Notes: generated by a model from the sequence alone, not told the origin. A stretch of DNA of 64,000 nucleotides from Oceanobacillus damuensis (GCF_001618145.1 NZ_LQNF01000013.1:62001-126000); one strand, 5' to 3'. Positions 1 through 8,772 are shown, counted from the stretch's first letter. A program made the numbers and translations.

Positions 1-936
1 CAGAAATTTAGGGAAATACCCAGCTCTTGACAATGCAAAGGTTTGTCTGGAATATGCCAAGATTGCCCCTGCTAAGCTTGCAAGCATTCCGAATAAACCA
101 ACTACAGAGAGGACACTGATTAACCATGAATTTTCATTGACACCAGTGGCAATCGCATAGGAAAGTGGGTTTTCTTCTACAGATGCTCCAGCTGCTCCAC
201 CAAGGCCAACGGTAACTGTAACCACAAGGAACGCAAGGATAACAAGTGTAAAAATCGCTCTCATAATCCCTTTAGGCATGTCCTTAACGGGGTCACGGCA
301 CTCTTCTGCAAGCATTGGCAGCATTTCCATACAAATATACAACCACATCGCATAAGGAAGTGCAGCCCATATACCGGAGATTCCACCAGGGATGAGTCCA
401 CCTTCAAATAATTTTTCAGCGGTAATATGTGGCATCCCATAAAAAGAGAAAAGTAATACAACACCTACAGAGATAGTAACAAGAATCATCTCGATTGTTG
501 CGTATTCATTCACACCTAAGATATGAACAATAAAGAAAAACACATATAAAACTGCAGCAGCTAGAATAGGATCGATTGCAGGAATCAGGAAATTCACGTA
601 ATAACCTGCCCCAGCTGTGAACACCGCTGTACCTACCGCAAATTCTAATGTAACACCTACACCAGTAAGAAACCCAGCATATGGCCCCATTGCTCTTCTA
701 GTAAAAGCATATGCCCCTCCAGCATGTGGCATTGCTGTTGTCAGCTCCGATAATGATAGGCACAATGTTACATACATAAGACCTATTATCGCAGTAGCAA
801 TCAACATTCCAATTAAACCTGATTCAGCCAGACCGTAGTTCCAACCAAAATATGACCCCGAAATAACGATTCCCACACCCAAGCCCCATATTTGTAAAGG
901 ACCTAAAACCTTTTTTAATTCCATATTATTACTCAA
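1..936 (-). CDS. Ethanolamine permease-like APC transporter (3' end outside window)
   Basis: Amino acid-polyamine-organocation family membrane permease, closest by eye to ethanolamine permeases. The N-terminus has the run LGPLQIWGLGVGIVISG followed by YFGWNYGLAESG, which I recognise from that subfamily. Many hydrophobic segments follow, and the frame stays open to the window edge, so about 312 residues are visible and the C-terminus is missing. I chose the TTG start at 936 because GGGGG lies 6 bases upstream; an in-frame ATG at 924 would be 18 bases from it. A small cupin protein lies upstream on the same strand. The substrate is inferred from family resemblance, and other amine or amino acid substrates are possible. 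Confidence 0.75.
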   Translation of the reverse strand, partial: MSNNMELKKVLGPLQIWGLGVGIVISGSYFGWNYGLAESGLIGMLIATAIIGLMYVTLCLSLSELTTAMPHAGGAYAFTRRAMGPYAGFLTGVGVTLEFAVGTAVFTAGAGYYVNFLIPAIDPILAAAVLYVFFFIVHILGVNEYATIEMILVTISVGVVLLFSFYGMPHITAEKLFEGGLIPGGISGIWAALPYAMWLYICMEMLPMLAEECRDPVKDMPKGIMRAIFTLVILAFLVVTVTVGLGGAAGASVEENPLSYAIATGVNENSWLISVLSVVGLFGMLASLAGAILAYSRQTFALSRAGYFPKFL

Positions 937-956
937 AATTTTCCCCCTTATTTATT

Positions 957-1172
957 AAATATTTTAATTTCATAAGTCTTTGTACAGATAAAAGTCTGAC
1001 AACAATACGTAACATCCTCTTAGAAAATTAGTCGTTACTTCATTCTTGGACTTATCAAAAAGGAATATGGATAGTTTCAGTTTCCTATACTCGAAACAAA
1101 CAATGGCAACCATAGGTCCATCAGAAATAAATGTGGAAAGGGTTAGCAGCTCTTTGTTGGGTTTTAATTAAC
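957..1172 (-). pseudogene. Decayed fragment of an AraC-family regulator
   Basis: This stretch aligns by eye, with substitutions and small indels, to about 3057-3275 inside the intact AraC-type gene. Shared pieces include AAAGGAATATGGA, CCATCAG(G/A)AATAA and the flanking ATTTTAATT...CTTTG. Read on the minus strand with one frame change it gives SIFLFDKS and DGPMVAIVCF, matching SIFLWTSP and DGSIDLLFCC in the intact protein. Stop codons and frame breaks mean it is not functional. It is either the relic of a duplicated regulator or a rearrangement scar. Confidence 0.65.
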
Positions 1173-1402
1173 AGGAATCTTCATTAAGTGAATATGGAAA
1201 AACGACCTTATAAAGGTTTGCTCACAATTTTGTCATTTATAGAACTACTATGTTATTCCTCCCTTCTAACTAAACTGAAGATCAGATAAATCTTCCGCAG
1301 CTTACCGATTGCACTTCATAATAGCCTTGCTGATAATCATTGAGGTGATTATAATGCAGTTTTCCTTCTCTATTTCTTTCCAATTACGCCTTTTAAATCA
1401 TA

Positions 1403-1765
1403 TTAAGATTTACGATGCCTTGTATAGATAGCGCTTCCATCACTTTCCGCATCAAAAAGGACTGTTGTAGTGGGTGTGAAAATTAAAGCATCGCCTTCTT
1501 CTGCCACAAACTTTCTGCCTTTATCATCTCGTACAGCAATCTTTCCTTTTGCAACAGTTTGTATTTCCAACAACTCATATGTGATCTTAAACTCTTCCTT
1601 ATGCGTATCGAAGTAACCCATTTCAGTTGAACTTACAGGCACATTAAAAAATTGTATTGTATTTGTAAGTTTTTTTGTTTCATAACTGCCTGCTTTTATC
1701 AGCTGTATACCTGGATTCTGATTTAGATACTTGTAATTTATTTTTGACAATGTCTTCTCACTCAT
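1403..1765 (-). CDS. Small cupin-domain protein
   Basis: A 120-residue single-domain protein. The C-terminal half looks like a cupin beta-barrel: ELLEIQTVAKGKIAV, then a glycine turn, then FVAEEGDALIFTP. Short cupins of this type occur as EutQ-like proteins near ethanolamine genes, which fits the permease just downstream, but no catalytic function can be assigned. The start ATG at 1765 has GGAG about 10 bases upstream. A promoter with TATAAT at 2012-2017 and a palindrome at 2039-2050 lies about 250 bases upstream and probably drives this gene and perhaps the permease. Confidence 0.6.
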   Translation of the reverse strand: MSEKTLSKINYKYLNQNPGIQLIKAGSYETKKLTNTIQFFNVPVSSTEMGYFDTHKEEFKITYELLEIQTVAKGKIAVRDDKGRKFVAEEGDALIFTPTTTVLFDAESDGSAIYTRHRKS

Positions 1766-2011
1766 CCTCTTCGCTCCAATACAATAGTTTTCATTTTAAC
1801 TGGCGTCCGTGTAAATATCCTTTGTAAATCACAGTTTTTCTCGCCAGTTTCCCTCCTTCCTCTCTTTTTTCCCCCTTATCTAGAAATTCTAGCTAAGCAA
1901 TAACAGGGCCTTCAAAACTTACTTGTCTTACAGCATGCTGTAATCAAGGACTTCAGTAAATTTTTTAGAAGTCTTTATTTAGTCATTACTTCTAGTATGA
2001 CTGTGTATTTT

Positions 2012-2050
2012 ATTATAATTTAGACTATTCAGGAAATGAAGTACGCACTT
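2012..2050 (-). promoter_or_regulatory. Promoter with AAGTGCGTACTT operator (site A)
   Basis: On the minus strand the order is AAGTGCGTACTT (2039-2050), -35-like TTCATT (2035-2040), a 17-base spacer, then TATAAT (2012-2017). The palindrome overlaps the -35 by two bases. The same geometry and the same 12-mer occur at 4487-4525, and a related palindrome precedes the HxlR gene. That HxlR binds here is an inference. Confidence 0.6.
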
Positions 2051-2199
2051 TGAAATCACATGGTGTAAAAAATCATACTAAAGATTTTTTCTTTGACGCA
2101 TAAACTAGAGACGAAATAAGGATCTATCAGTGTATAAATATGGTATATACGTTCCTGAACCAATCATTCAAATTACTTTCCTGCACCTAAATAAGTGGC

Positions 2200-2240
2200 A
2201 AAAAAAATGCTCCTCTCAAATTCTTTCTGAGTAGAAGCAC
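2200..2240 (-). terminator. Intrinsic terminator after the SR1P gene
   Basis: TGCTTCTACTCA and TGAGAGGAGCA pair as an imperfect hairpin on the minus strand, followed by eight T residues. It lies about 55 bases past the SR1P stop codon. Confidence 0.7.
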
Positions 2241-2294
2241 ATGAGTAAATTTAATATTTGTATATAAATCGCTATTTTGAAGTTATTATTTTCA

Positions 2295-2417
2295 TTAGCA
2301 ATTATGCTTTTTTGCTGGAGGACATTGCATACATTTACCGTAAAGTACATCTACCTTTTCACTTTCGATATAATCTATAACCTTACCACATTTCTGGCAA
2401 ACGATTTGTCTCATCAT
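2295..2417 (-). CDS. SR1P family GapA-binding peptide
   Basis: A 40-residue peptide starting MMRQIVCQKCGKVIDYIE and ending CMQCPPAKKHNC. It matches the SR1P family, which in Bacillus subtilis is encoded on the dual-function small RNA SR1 and binds GapA. The pattern visible here is an N-terminal IVCQ-C segment, a central DYIESEKV, then LYGKC-QCP. AAGGAG lies 9 bases before the double ATG, and a terminator follows at 2200-2240. The transcript may therefore also act as an SR1-like regulatory RNA, with a possible promoter (AGTCAA, TATAAG) just upstream. The base-pairing role is inference only. Confidence 0.85.
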   Translation of the reverse strand: MMRQIVCQKCGKVIDYIESEKVDVLYGKCMQCPPAKKHNC

Positions 2418-2580
2418 TACTTTCAACTCCTTCATAGTAGTATGCAAAGCGGTTAATTCTCCCTCTTCATAATTTGCTTATAATCTCTACAAATTAAATT
2501 GACTGTGACTTTCAGGAATTTATTAGACAACAATAAGGTAAATGTTCTCAAAATTATCCCTATATAGAAATTTAAATAAT

Positions 2581-3384
2581 TTACTGCAGGTTATACATAA
2601 ACTGAGTAGGCGTCAAATCAGCAAATTTTTTAAAGCCTTTAATAAAATGCGCCTGATCATGATATCCATTATCATAAGCCACATCTAACGGATTATAATT
2701 ATTCTTGGTGAAAATCATGGTTGCTAACGAATTTTGAAATCTGACTATTTCACTGAAGCGTTTCGGTGTAAACCCGATAGTTTCCTCAAACTTTTTACGT
2801 AAATATCGGTCTGAATATCCTGTTTCTATAGATAATTGTTTAACATTTATATTACCCTTACAGGAATAAATTTTTTTGACCGAATAATCAATTAAATCCT
2901 GGTGATTCATATTGGGATAGTATCTCTTACTGAACTCCTCAAATAGATGCATCCTTTCTTCAAAAGACTTTCCAGCGAATATTTGCTCCAAAACAGAGTG
3001 ATCTATAGACATTACATCAGATAAAGAAACGGTTTTCCCCAAAAGCTCTCTCATCGAATATTTTAATTCTATAAATCTTTGCTCTGGATAAAATCTGACA
3101 CCAAAATATTCACAATCATCCTGTAAATCTATGCTTTCGCTTCGTTGATTTGGACTGGTCCAAAGGAATATGGACGGCTTTTTTTCAGAGCAGCAAAACA
3201 GTAAATCAATAGATCCATCAGGAATAAGTGAAAAAGAGTTAAGTTCTCCTTTTCTGGTTTTAAATTGGTAGAACAACGCGACGCTTTTGTGGGTGATTGA
3301 TTTTTCTAACGGTTTTTTTTCTACATAATTACCCATTTTGTAGTTAATTTCGGGTTGGGCAGGAAAAAAATTAAAAGTTTTCAA
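2581..3384 (-). CDS. AraC family transcriptional regulator
   Basis: A 267-residue protein. The N-terminal half (about 1-165) resembles the sensor domain of DUF6597-type AraC regulators, with SFSLIPDGSIDLLF. The C-terminal half (about 170-265) carries two helix-turn-helix units, including INVKQLSIETGYSDRYLRKKF, and the typical tail DQAHFIKGFKKF...TPTQF. The start is TTG at 3384, supported by GGAGGGG 8 bases upstream; the next ATG has no ribosome site. A decayed copy of part of this gene lies at 957-1172. Targets are unknown; the neighbouring cupin, permease and membrane protein genes are candidates. Confidence 0.85.
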   Translation of the reverse strand: MKTFNFFPAQPEINYKMGNYVEKKPLEKSITHKSVALFYQFKTRKGELNSFSLIPDGSIDLLFCCSEKKPSIFLWTSPNQRSESIDLQDDCEYFGVRFYPEQRFIELKYSMRELLGKTVSLSDVMSIDHSVLEQIFAGKSFEERMHLFEEFSKRYYPNMNHQDLIDYSVKKIYSCKGNINVKQLSIETGYSDRYLRKKFEETIGFTPKRFSEIVRFQNSLATMIFTKNNYNPLDVAYDNGYHDQAHFIKGFKKFADLTPTQFMYNLQ

Positions 3385-3607
3385 TTAAATCCCCTCCTTG
3401 TAATTGGCTCAATTTCTGTGGTAATAATTTCCTAATGAACCTTGGCAAACAAGGTTTTATAAAAATAACAATTGGAAAATCAACACCGGACAAACCAAGA
3501 ATTTTTATAAAAGATGGGAATGTCTTTAGAGACAAGCAGCTTATATGGTTCGGCACACATATATCAAATTTGCTGTTGGTTGTTAATCATAGTTAGTTTC
3601 CATTCGA

Positions 3608-4189
3608 TTAATGGTGATGTCTTTCTTCTGCCTCCAGTTTATTTTCATCTCCGATTATTTCAGTATCCAGGTAACCTAAAGTAACAAGCGTGACAAGCGT
3701 AAACATTACAGTAACGGAAATTATTGCTTTAGCAGTCCAGGGATGATGCAACTTATTTTCCTTGGAAATACCTGCTTTCGTATCAACCAGATGGATGATG
3801 AACAAATAGCTTACTATAGAAAAAATAACGATATATACCAACATAAAAGAATAGCTGTTTGAAGGTATCATATCTCCTATCATCGCCCCCATCATTCCCC
3901 CCATTACCCCGCCGGCAACGCCTTCGCCCATGGCAAGCAGACTAATTGGCTTCCCTACTAAAATTCCGACGATAAGGGCAAAATTCATTGCGGTAATCGT
4001 AGAAGCGGTTAGATCACCTTTAAACATGATTCCCAAAATTAAGCCAATCGCTGTACTGCTAACCATACCTAATATCATTGCAATTGCCATTCCTGTCATG
4101 TTTTTTAATTGCTCTCTATTCCGATAAACTTTAATCAAGCATATAATTGTGTAAACCAAAATTATTACAGTGCCTATTATTAATAACAT
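3608..4189 (-). CDS. Polytopic membrane protein of unknown function, His-rich C-terminus
   Basis: A 193-residue membrane protein. The first helix is LLIIGTVIILVYTIICL, and the middle is very glycine- and methionine-rich (GVAGGVMGGMMGAMIGDM), with further helices to the end. The tail ends in HHH, which could bind metal. I do not recognise a characterised family. The start ATG at 4189 has GGGGAG a few bases upstream and is preferred over an in-frame ATG at 4222 that has no site. A promoter with the same AAGTGCGTACTT operator as site A lies about 290 bases upstream. Function is unknown. Confidence 0.6.
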   Translation of the reverse strand: MLLIIGTVIILVYTIICLIKVYRNREQLKNMTGMAIAMILGMVSSTAIGLILGIMFKGDLTASTITAMNFALIVGILVGKPISLLAMGEGVAGGVMGGMMGAMIGDMIPSNSYSFMLVYIVIFSIVSYLFIIHLVDTKAGISKENKLHHPWTAKAIISVTVMFTLVTLVTLGYLDTEIIGDENKLEAEERHHH

Positions 4190-4222
4190 ATTCTCTCCCC
4201 TAAAAAGATAGTTATTTGGCAT

Positions 4223-4486
4223 TCATAAACCGGCAAACTATATTGATAATACTTCTGCATTACCATTTTGCAATTTGTCCATCTTTAGGTTAAGCCGCTT
4301 CCTGGGTAAGCGCTTTCAAATAACCCCTCTTTTTCTATGCTAGATTTCAAATCAGGTATTACACTTCTATTGAATCTTTAGCCTTTCGGTATGATGAGGC
4401 TATTATTATTTTAATTCTTTAGCACTTCTGCATTTATACTTTCGATCCAAACTGGTACGGGGGACGATAATGTTTCTTTTATATAT
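4223..4486 (-). other. Long 5' leader of the membrane protein gene
   Basis: About 260 bases separate the predicted -10 (4487-4492) from the gene start. It holds a small hairpin (TAGCC...GGCTA near 4380-4403) but no riboswitch class I recognise. The cupin gene at 1403 has a leader of similar length (about 250 bases) with no obvious sequence similarity. Confidence 0.3.
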
Positions 4487-4525
4487 ATTATAATTGCTGT
4501 TCCAGTTTAAATGAAGTACGCACTT
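4487..4525 (-). promoter_or_regulatory. Promoter with AAGTGCGTACTT operator (site B)
   Basis: Operator 4514-4525, -35-like TTCATT 4510-4515, 17-base spacer, TATAAT 4487-4492. Spacing and the operator 12-mer are identical to site A at 2012-2050, so the two are probably co-regulated. Confidence 0.6.
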
Positions 4526-4685
4526 TAGAATCATATTGTGTATAAATATATACTAATTGTGATTAAATTCATCACCATACCCTATTACTCTTTCTTTTAT
4601 AAAAGGAAAACTAAAATAGATATCTGCGGGAATGTAAGCAATAGAGAAAAAATGTTTCATCATTTTAAGCACAAAAGATAAAAGG

Positions 4686-4714
4686 TTCACAGCAACTATT
4701 ATTGTTGCTGTGAA
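4686..4714 (-). terminator. Hairpin terminator after the HxlR gene
   Basis: A perfect 11-bp stem, TTCACAGCAAC with GTTGCTGTGAA, around a 7-base loop. On the minus strand a T-rich stretch (CCTTTTATCTTTT) follows, so it probably ends the HxlR transcript. Confidence 0.65.
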
Positions 4715-4810
4715 TTTATTAATTAAAGGATATCTATACGAAAAAATTAGTTTGTTATCCAGGGAAAGCACAATTATTACACTCCTGATTTATACAGCTT
4801 TCCCCATGTC

Positions 4811-5167
4811 TCATTCAGAATTTGTCAGTTCGATTTTCAGAACATTTTCCATATAGTCTTTTCCCCAATCATACATAGATTCAAGAATCGGCATCAAGCT
4901 ATCTCCTTTTTTAGTTAATGAATACTCTACCTTTGGTGGAACAACAGGGTAGACCTCACGGTGAACAATAAGATCTTCTTCCAGTTCCCGTAATTGACTG
5001 ACGAGCATTCGTTGCGTAATTCCAGGGATTAATGCTTTCAGTTCACCAAATCGCTTCGTTCCTTCTTTTCCTAGATGCCACATAATAAGCATTTTCCATT
5101 TGCCACCGATAATAGCAAGGGTGAGTTCTTTTTCACAGTTAAGTGCTTTTAAATTAATGCGACTCAT
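4811..5167 (-). CDS. HxlR/DUF24 family winged-helix regulator
   Basis: A 118-residue MarR-like winged-helix protein of the HxlR family. The family core is clear: [23 protein letters not shown], then [26 protein letters not shown], then a wing with [12 protein letters not shown]. The single N-terminal cysteine (NCEKE, about residue 9) sits where YodB and HypR of B. subtilis carry their redox-sensing cysteine, so thiol or electrophile sensing is plausible. The ATG at 5167 has GGAGG 7 bases upstream and is preferred over the ATG at 5200. A perfect palindrome AAGTA-CA-TACTT lies upstream at 5357-5368, consistent with autoregulation. Confidence 0.85.
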   Translation of the reverse strand: MSRINLKALNCEKELTLAIIGGKWKMLIMWHLGKEGTKRFGELKALIPGITQRMLVSQLRELEEDLIVHREVYPVVPPKVEYSLTKKGDSLMPILESMYDWGKDYMENVLKIELTNSE

Positions 5168-5329
5168 TGATTCACCTCCATTCCAGTTCGAATTCCCCAA
5201 GTAACCACCACTCAGCTTAATTATAATAAGAAGGCGATTTCAAGAATCCAAAAACCTTTCTTCCGATGAAAACTTTATATGAAAGGAACACAGAACCTCC
5301 TTTCTTTGTTTTGTCTCTCTATTTAGAAT

Positions 5330-5368
5330 AGTTTAACATGTCTGTTTGGTTTTTATAAGTACATACTT
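5330..5368 (-). promoter_or_regulatory. HxlR promoter and palindromic operator (site C)
   Basis: Palindrome AAGTACATACTT at 5357-5368 (5-bp perfect arms), -35-like TTATAA 5353-5358, 17-base spacer, weak -10 TAAACT 5330-5335. This is the same operator-to-promoter geometry as sites A and B. It is the best argument that HxlR itself is the shared regulator. Confidence 0.5.
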
Positions 5369-5653
5369 TTTCATCATATAGTAATATTTAAGTAACTATA
5401 ATACCTTACCAGACTATCCGGAGAGCGCTTATCCACCAGATTAGAAAGATAAAAACGATAATAAGAATAATAGCTAAACAATCCCGGCCATTTCAAAAGC
5501 TATTATTCTGTTTGTCAATTTCTTATGTTACTGGCTTTAGTTGGGGGATTATAAAAAGGAAGTTAGAAAAGAGGTATTGGGTATTAATGAAGTGATTTTA
5601 GCAAAAAAAGTGTCCACCATAGGAGAAAATGTGAAATCTATCAGAGGATAAAA

Positions 5654-5836
5654 AGGTAGAGCACCACCTCCATTCGGGAGAGGGTGCGTGACAAACGGGA
5701 TAGCACTGACTACACTCGGGAGAGGACGCGTGGCAAACGGGTGAGCACAGCACTCACTCGGGAAAGCGCGCCGGCAAACGGTAGAGCACAGCACACTCTC
5801 GGGAGAGGGCGCTACCATACGATAGAGCCCCGCCTT
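5654..5836. repeat. Imperfect 42-bp tandem repeat, four to five copies
   Basis: Units begin at about 5672, 5714, 5756 and 5797, with a partial unit before them. Each carries CTCGGGAGAGG, then CAAACGGGT, then AGAGCACAGCAC. The unit is more GC-rich than its surroundings. It lies directly after the phoD stop codon. Open frames cross it on both strands (5549-5818 and 5684-5878) but only because the unit length is divisible by three. The rest of 5201-5653 shows only the HxlR promoter. Confidence 0.75.
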
Positions 5837-5839
5837 CTT

Positions 5840-7735
5840 TTAAATATTCAGCAGACGATTATCCTCTGTCACCGTTAATTTTACCTCCCCATTCGGAATT
5901 TCACATTGCCACAACAATGATTTGGAGGCATCTTCCGTTTCAATCTGGTCGACAGAATATGCCGTGCAAACTGCCTTCGTTTTTGTCAACTGAAGCAAGG
6001 AGTAGCCATGTGTCGTACTGTCAAACAGCTCGATCCACGGATTTTCCAATTTAATGATTTGCTGCAGTTCTTTAAATAAGAGCTCCGCTGTTATCGTGCT
6101 TAAGCTCCCCAACTTAGAGTGGAGTGTACTGACCAGCTCCGATACGGCTTCAGATGGGATCGGACCGGAAGTATCAGGGATATTCTGCATAGCATTGCGA
6201 ATGGTTTCCCTGAGATTGCTCGAGGTCACCGAACCAACCATCAGCTCGACTCCATATTTTTCACCGGTACGGTTATAATCATATTGAAGATAAGAAGCTT
6301 CAAATGTATGGAAATCCCCTGTCAAGGCAATGAAATTTTCAATATTATTATTCAGGACGGTCTGTGCGATCACATCCCTTTCATAGGCATATCCATCCCA
6401 GGCATCAAGATTGAAGAATCGTTGCAGCAGCTTCAACTCTGTGACCTGCACCTCATTGCCCCATACCTTCCATAGGCTGTCGGCCTGCTTTAATTCGTTA
6501 AGGAACCAATCTCTCTGCGGTCTCCCTAGCATGGAACGTGACGACTGCTGGATACCCTCACAGCCACTGGTAAAATAACGGTCCAGCTGTCCTTCGCCAC
6601 ATGGGTGGGAATCCCGATATAAACGCTCATCTGTGAGGAGGATGGAGACCAGATTTCCAACCGTTACCGTCCGGTAGATTTTAATCGATTCATCAAAAGA
6701 TTTGTCCGGATCATATGGAACCCTTGCAGGCATATACTCAAACCAGACCTGATTCGCGAACAGCCTCCTAGTCGGATCGGAAGCTTCACTGTCATCAGGA
6801 GCTACAGCCGGATAGAAGGTATCATTGGCAAACTCATGATCATCCCATATCGCAACAATGGCATGACGTTCATGAAGCTTCTGCAGATCCTTGTCTGTCC
6901 GGTATGTTTGGTATAGTGTCCTGTAATCCTCAATGGTAAAAGCTTTGCTGCCTCCACTCGGAAGCTCAATATACCTATCCTCCAATCCACCTTGGTAAGC
7001 TTCCTCACCTACAGCTTCATAAATGTAATCGCCCAAATGCAGGAAGAAATCCATCTCCTCTTCCGCCATATGGCCCAATGCGTTAAAATAGCCATTCGTA
7101 TAATCCTGACAAGATATGTAGCCAATCGTTGCTGAATGGACATCGCTTCCGGGTACAGGCAATGTTTTTGACTTGCCAGTTTTGCTGACAAGACCGCTCT
7201 TCGTTATAAAGCGGTAATAATAGACCTGATCAGGCTCCAATGTTCCGTCCAGATCCACCCGCACAATGTTATCATAGTCCTTCCATATTGGAGAGAACCC
7301 GCTCAATTCAACCGTTGAAAAGTCTTCTGATCTGCTCACCTCAAACATGACAAATTTCCCCCCATCGATTGCGTCTCTGAGATTTTTGTCACTTTCTTTG
7401 CCGTTCTGTTCCATATAATAAATGACTGTACTGCTTATTTCCGGATTGGAGAATCCTGTTTCAAGCTCCGGATCAACTCTCGTCCAAAGCATCATCCCGC
7501 TCGCAGTTGGGTCACCGGAAGCAATAGACTGGGGAAATCCTTTGCCCGGTTCTCCTGCTGCCGGATATGCTTCCAATTTAGGTGCCGCTTGCACCTTTGA
7601 TGTCAAGGAAGCAAGTCGGTTTAGACCGGACGTTTCCAAAGCAAGTACAGCTGTTCCCGCCAAAAAATATTTTAAGAAAAGCCTTCTTGATTGACCCTGT
7701 GATAATTTTGCTGTTTCATTATTCCTGTTCTTCAC
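5840..7735 (-). CDS. phoD: PhoD-like alkaline phosphatase/phosphodiesterase, Tat-exported
   Basis: A protein of about 631 residues, the usual length for PhoD. A twin-arginine signal SRRLFLK (residues 16-22 from the GTG start) precedes a hydrophobic stretch, so export in folded form is expected. The PhoD_N domain is followed by the metallophosphatase core with HLGDYIYE, WDDHEFANDT, LTDERLYRD and LTGDFHTFEAS, the metal-binding blocks of the family. PhoD of B. subtilis degrades wall teichoic acid and releases phosphate. I prefer GTG at 7735, with GGAG 7 bases upstream, over the ATG at 7768, which has no site. No tatA or tatC genes lie next to it here. A secreted phosphodiesterase-fold enzyme lies upstream. 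Confidence 0.88.
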   Translation of the reverse strand: MKNRNNETAKLSQGQSRRLFLKYFLAGTAVLALETSGLNRLASLTSKVQAAPKLEAYPAAGEPGKGFPQSIASGDPTASGMMLWTRVDPELETGFSNPEISSTVIYYMEQNGKESDKNLRDAIDGGKFVMFEVSRSEDFSTVELSGFSPIWKDYDNIVRVDLDGTLEPDQVYYYRFITKSGLVSKTGKSKTLPVPGSDVHSATIGYISCQDYTNGYFNALGHMAEEEMDFFLHLGDYIYEAVGEEAYQGGLEDRYIELPSGGSKAFTIEDYRTLYQTYRTDKDLQKLHERHAIVAIWDDHEFANDTFYPAVAPDDSEASDPTRRLFANQVWFEYMPARVPYDPDKSFDESIKIYRTVTVGNLVSILLTDERLYRDSHPCGEGQLDRYFTSGCEGIQQSSRSMLGRPQRDWFLNELKQADSLWKVWGNEVQVTELKLLQRFFNLDAWDGYAYERDVIAQTVLNNNIENFIALTGDFHTFEASYLQYDYNRTGEKYGVELMVGSVTSSNLRETIRNAMQNIPDTSGPIPSEAVSELVSTLHSKLGSLSTITAELLFKELQQIIKLENPWIELFDSTTHGYSLLQLTKTKAVCTAYSVDQIETEDASKSLLWQCEIPNGEVKLTVTEDNRLLNI

Positions 7736-7869
7736 AAAAACACTCCATTTCTTTTTATGATTAAACATACCGTCATATCTTTAAAAACATGAATCAGGAA
7801 ACGCCACATATGTCCACTGTGGCATTTCCTGCATAATTGCATCAATAGTTTAAGCGGCTACTGAAACTT

Positions 7870-8772
7870 TTAAAAAATCATGTCCGACATTACCGGATAA
7901 TGGTCACTCGGATACTGCCCATTTTTTTGGTAGGTAATTATTTCACTAGTCTCAGTGATGACATTTCCCTTCGATAAAATCCAGTCAATTCTGTTATCCG
8001 CTCCACCGCCAGTTGCATCTTCAAAACCGGTAAACGTACCAAAACCATCATTTATTCTAGTTTCTGCAGCAGTCCATGTGTCGGTGAAACCGCCTTGTTC
8101 AATTAATATTTGATATGGTTCACTGTCTGGACCGGCATTAAAATCTCCTGTCAAAATTACTGGCAAGTCCTGATTAAATTCCTTCACTTTTTCCGAAATA
8201 AGTGCTGCACTTTTCTCTCTTGCCTCTTCAGACATATGATCAAAATGGGTATTCACAAAATAGAATTCTTCACCTGATCTTTCATCCAGAAATTTAACCC
8301 AGGTAACCATTCTGGGAATCGTATTGCCCCATGACATGGACCCAACAACATCAGGCGTATCGGACAGCCAGAAATGATCATATTCCAGTGGTGTAAAACG
8401 ATTCTCATTATAGAAAATAGACATGAATTCACCTTCGTTGCCGCCCTCGCGTCCCTGACCGATCCACTCATAGTTTGGCAAGTCGGCAGCCACATCTTTC
8501 ACCTGCTCATACACCGCCTCCTGTGTCCCAATAATATCCGGCTGTTCCTTTCGAATAACCTGTCGAATGGTAGAGCGTCTCTCTTCCCACGTGTGCGGAG
8601 ATGGATCAAAATCATTTAAGTATCTTAAATTGAAACTCATTACTCTTAGCTTCGTATCCGTGATATTCTCAGTCTCTTTTGCAGCAAAGGTCTCCACAGG
8701 ACTTGAAATGAAACCTCCCCAAAGTACGAATAAGCTCGATAATACGAAGAATCTTTTCATCATGTTTTTCAA
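7870..8772 (-). CDS. Secreted endonuclease/exonuclease/phosphatase family protein
   Basis: A 300-residue protein with a Sec signal peptide (hydrophobic RFFVLSSLFVLWGGF, cleavage near TFAA). The rest is a Mg-dependent DNase I-like fold: LRVMSFNLRY, QEAVYEQ, VNTHFDH, ILTGDFNAGPDS, RIDWI and SDHYPVM supply the expected Asn, Glu, Asp and His residues. It could be a nuclease or an inositol- or sugar-phosphate phosphodiesterase. The position beside phoD suggests phosphate scavenging, which is inference. The start is TTG at 8772, with GGAGG 8 bases upstream. The 341 bases between this gene and the terminator at 9071 hold no gene I can support. Confidence 0.82.
   Translation of the reverse strand: MKNMMKRFFVLSSLFVLWGGFISSPVETFAAKETENITDTKLRVMSFNLRYLNDFDPSPHTWEERRSTIRQVIRKEQPDIIGTQEAVYEQVKDVAADLPNYEWIGQGREGGNEGEFMSIFYNENRFTPLEYDHFWLSDTPDVVGSMSWGNTIPRMVTWVKFLDERSGEEFYFVNTHFDHMSEEAREKSAALISEKVKEFNQDLPVILTGDFNAGPDSEPYQILIEQGGFTDTWTAAETRINDGFGTFTGFEDATGGGADNRIDWILSKGNVITETSEIITYQKNGQYPSDHYPVMSDMIF

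Noticed and set aside
3371-3556. A 61-codon minus-strand open frame upstream of and overlapping the AraC gene start
   Set aside because: It overlaps the AraC start and ribosome site, has no convincing ribosome site of its own and no known motif.
4553-4771. A 72-codon minus-strand open frame
   Set aside because: It spans the hairpin terminator of the HxlR gene, has no ribosome site and no recognisable protein features.
5549-5878. Open frames on both strands across the 42-bp repeat, and the thought of a CRISPR array
   Set aside because: The frames follow from a unit length divisible by three. Units are directly adjacent with no unique spacers, so it is not CRISPR.
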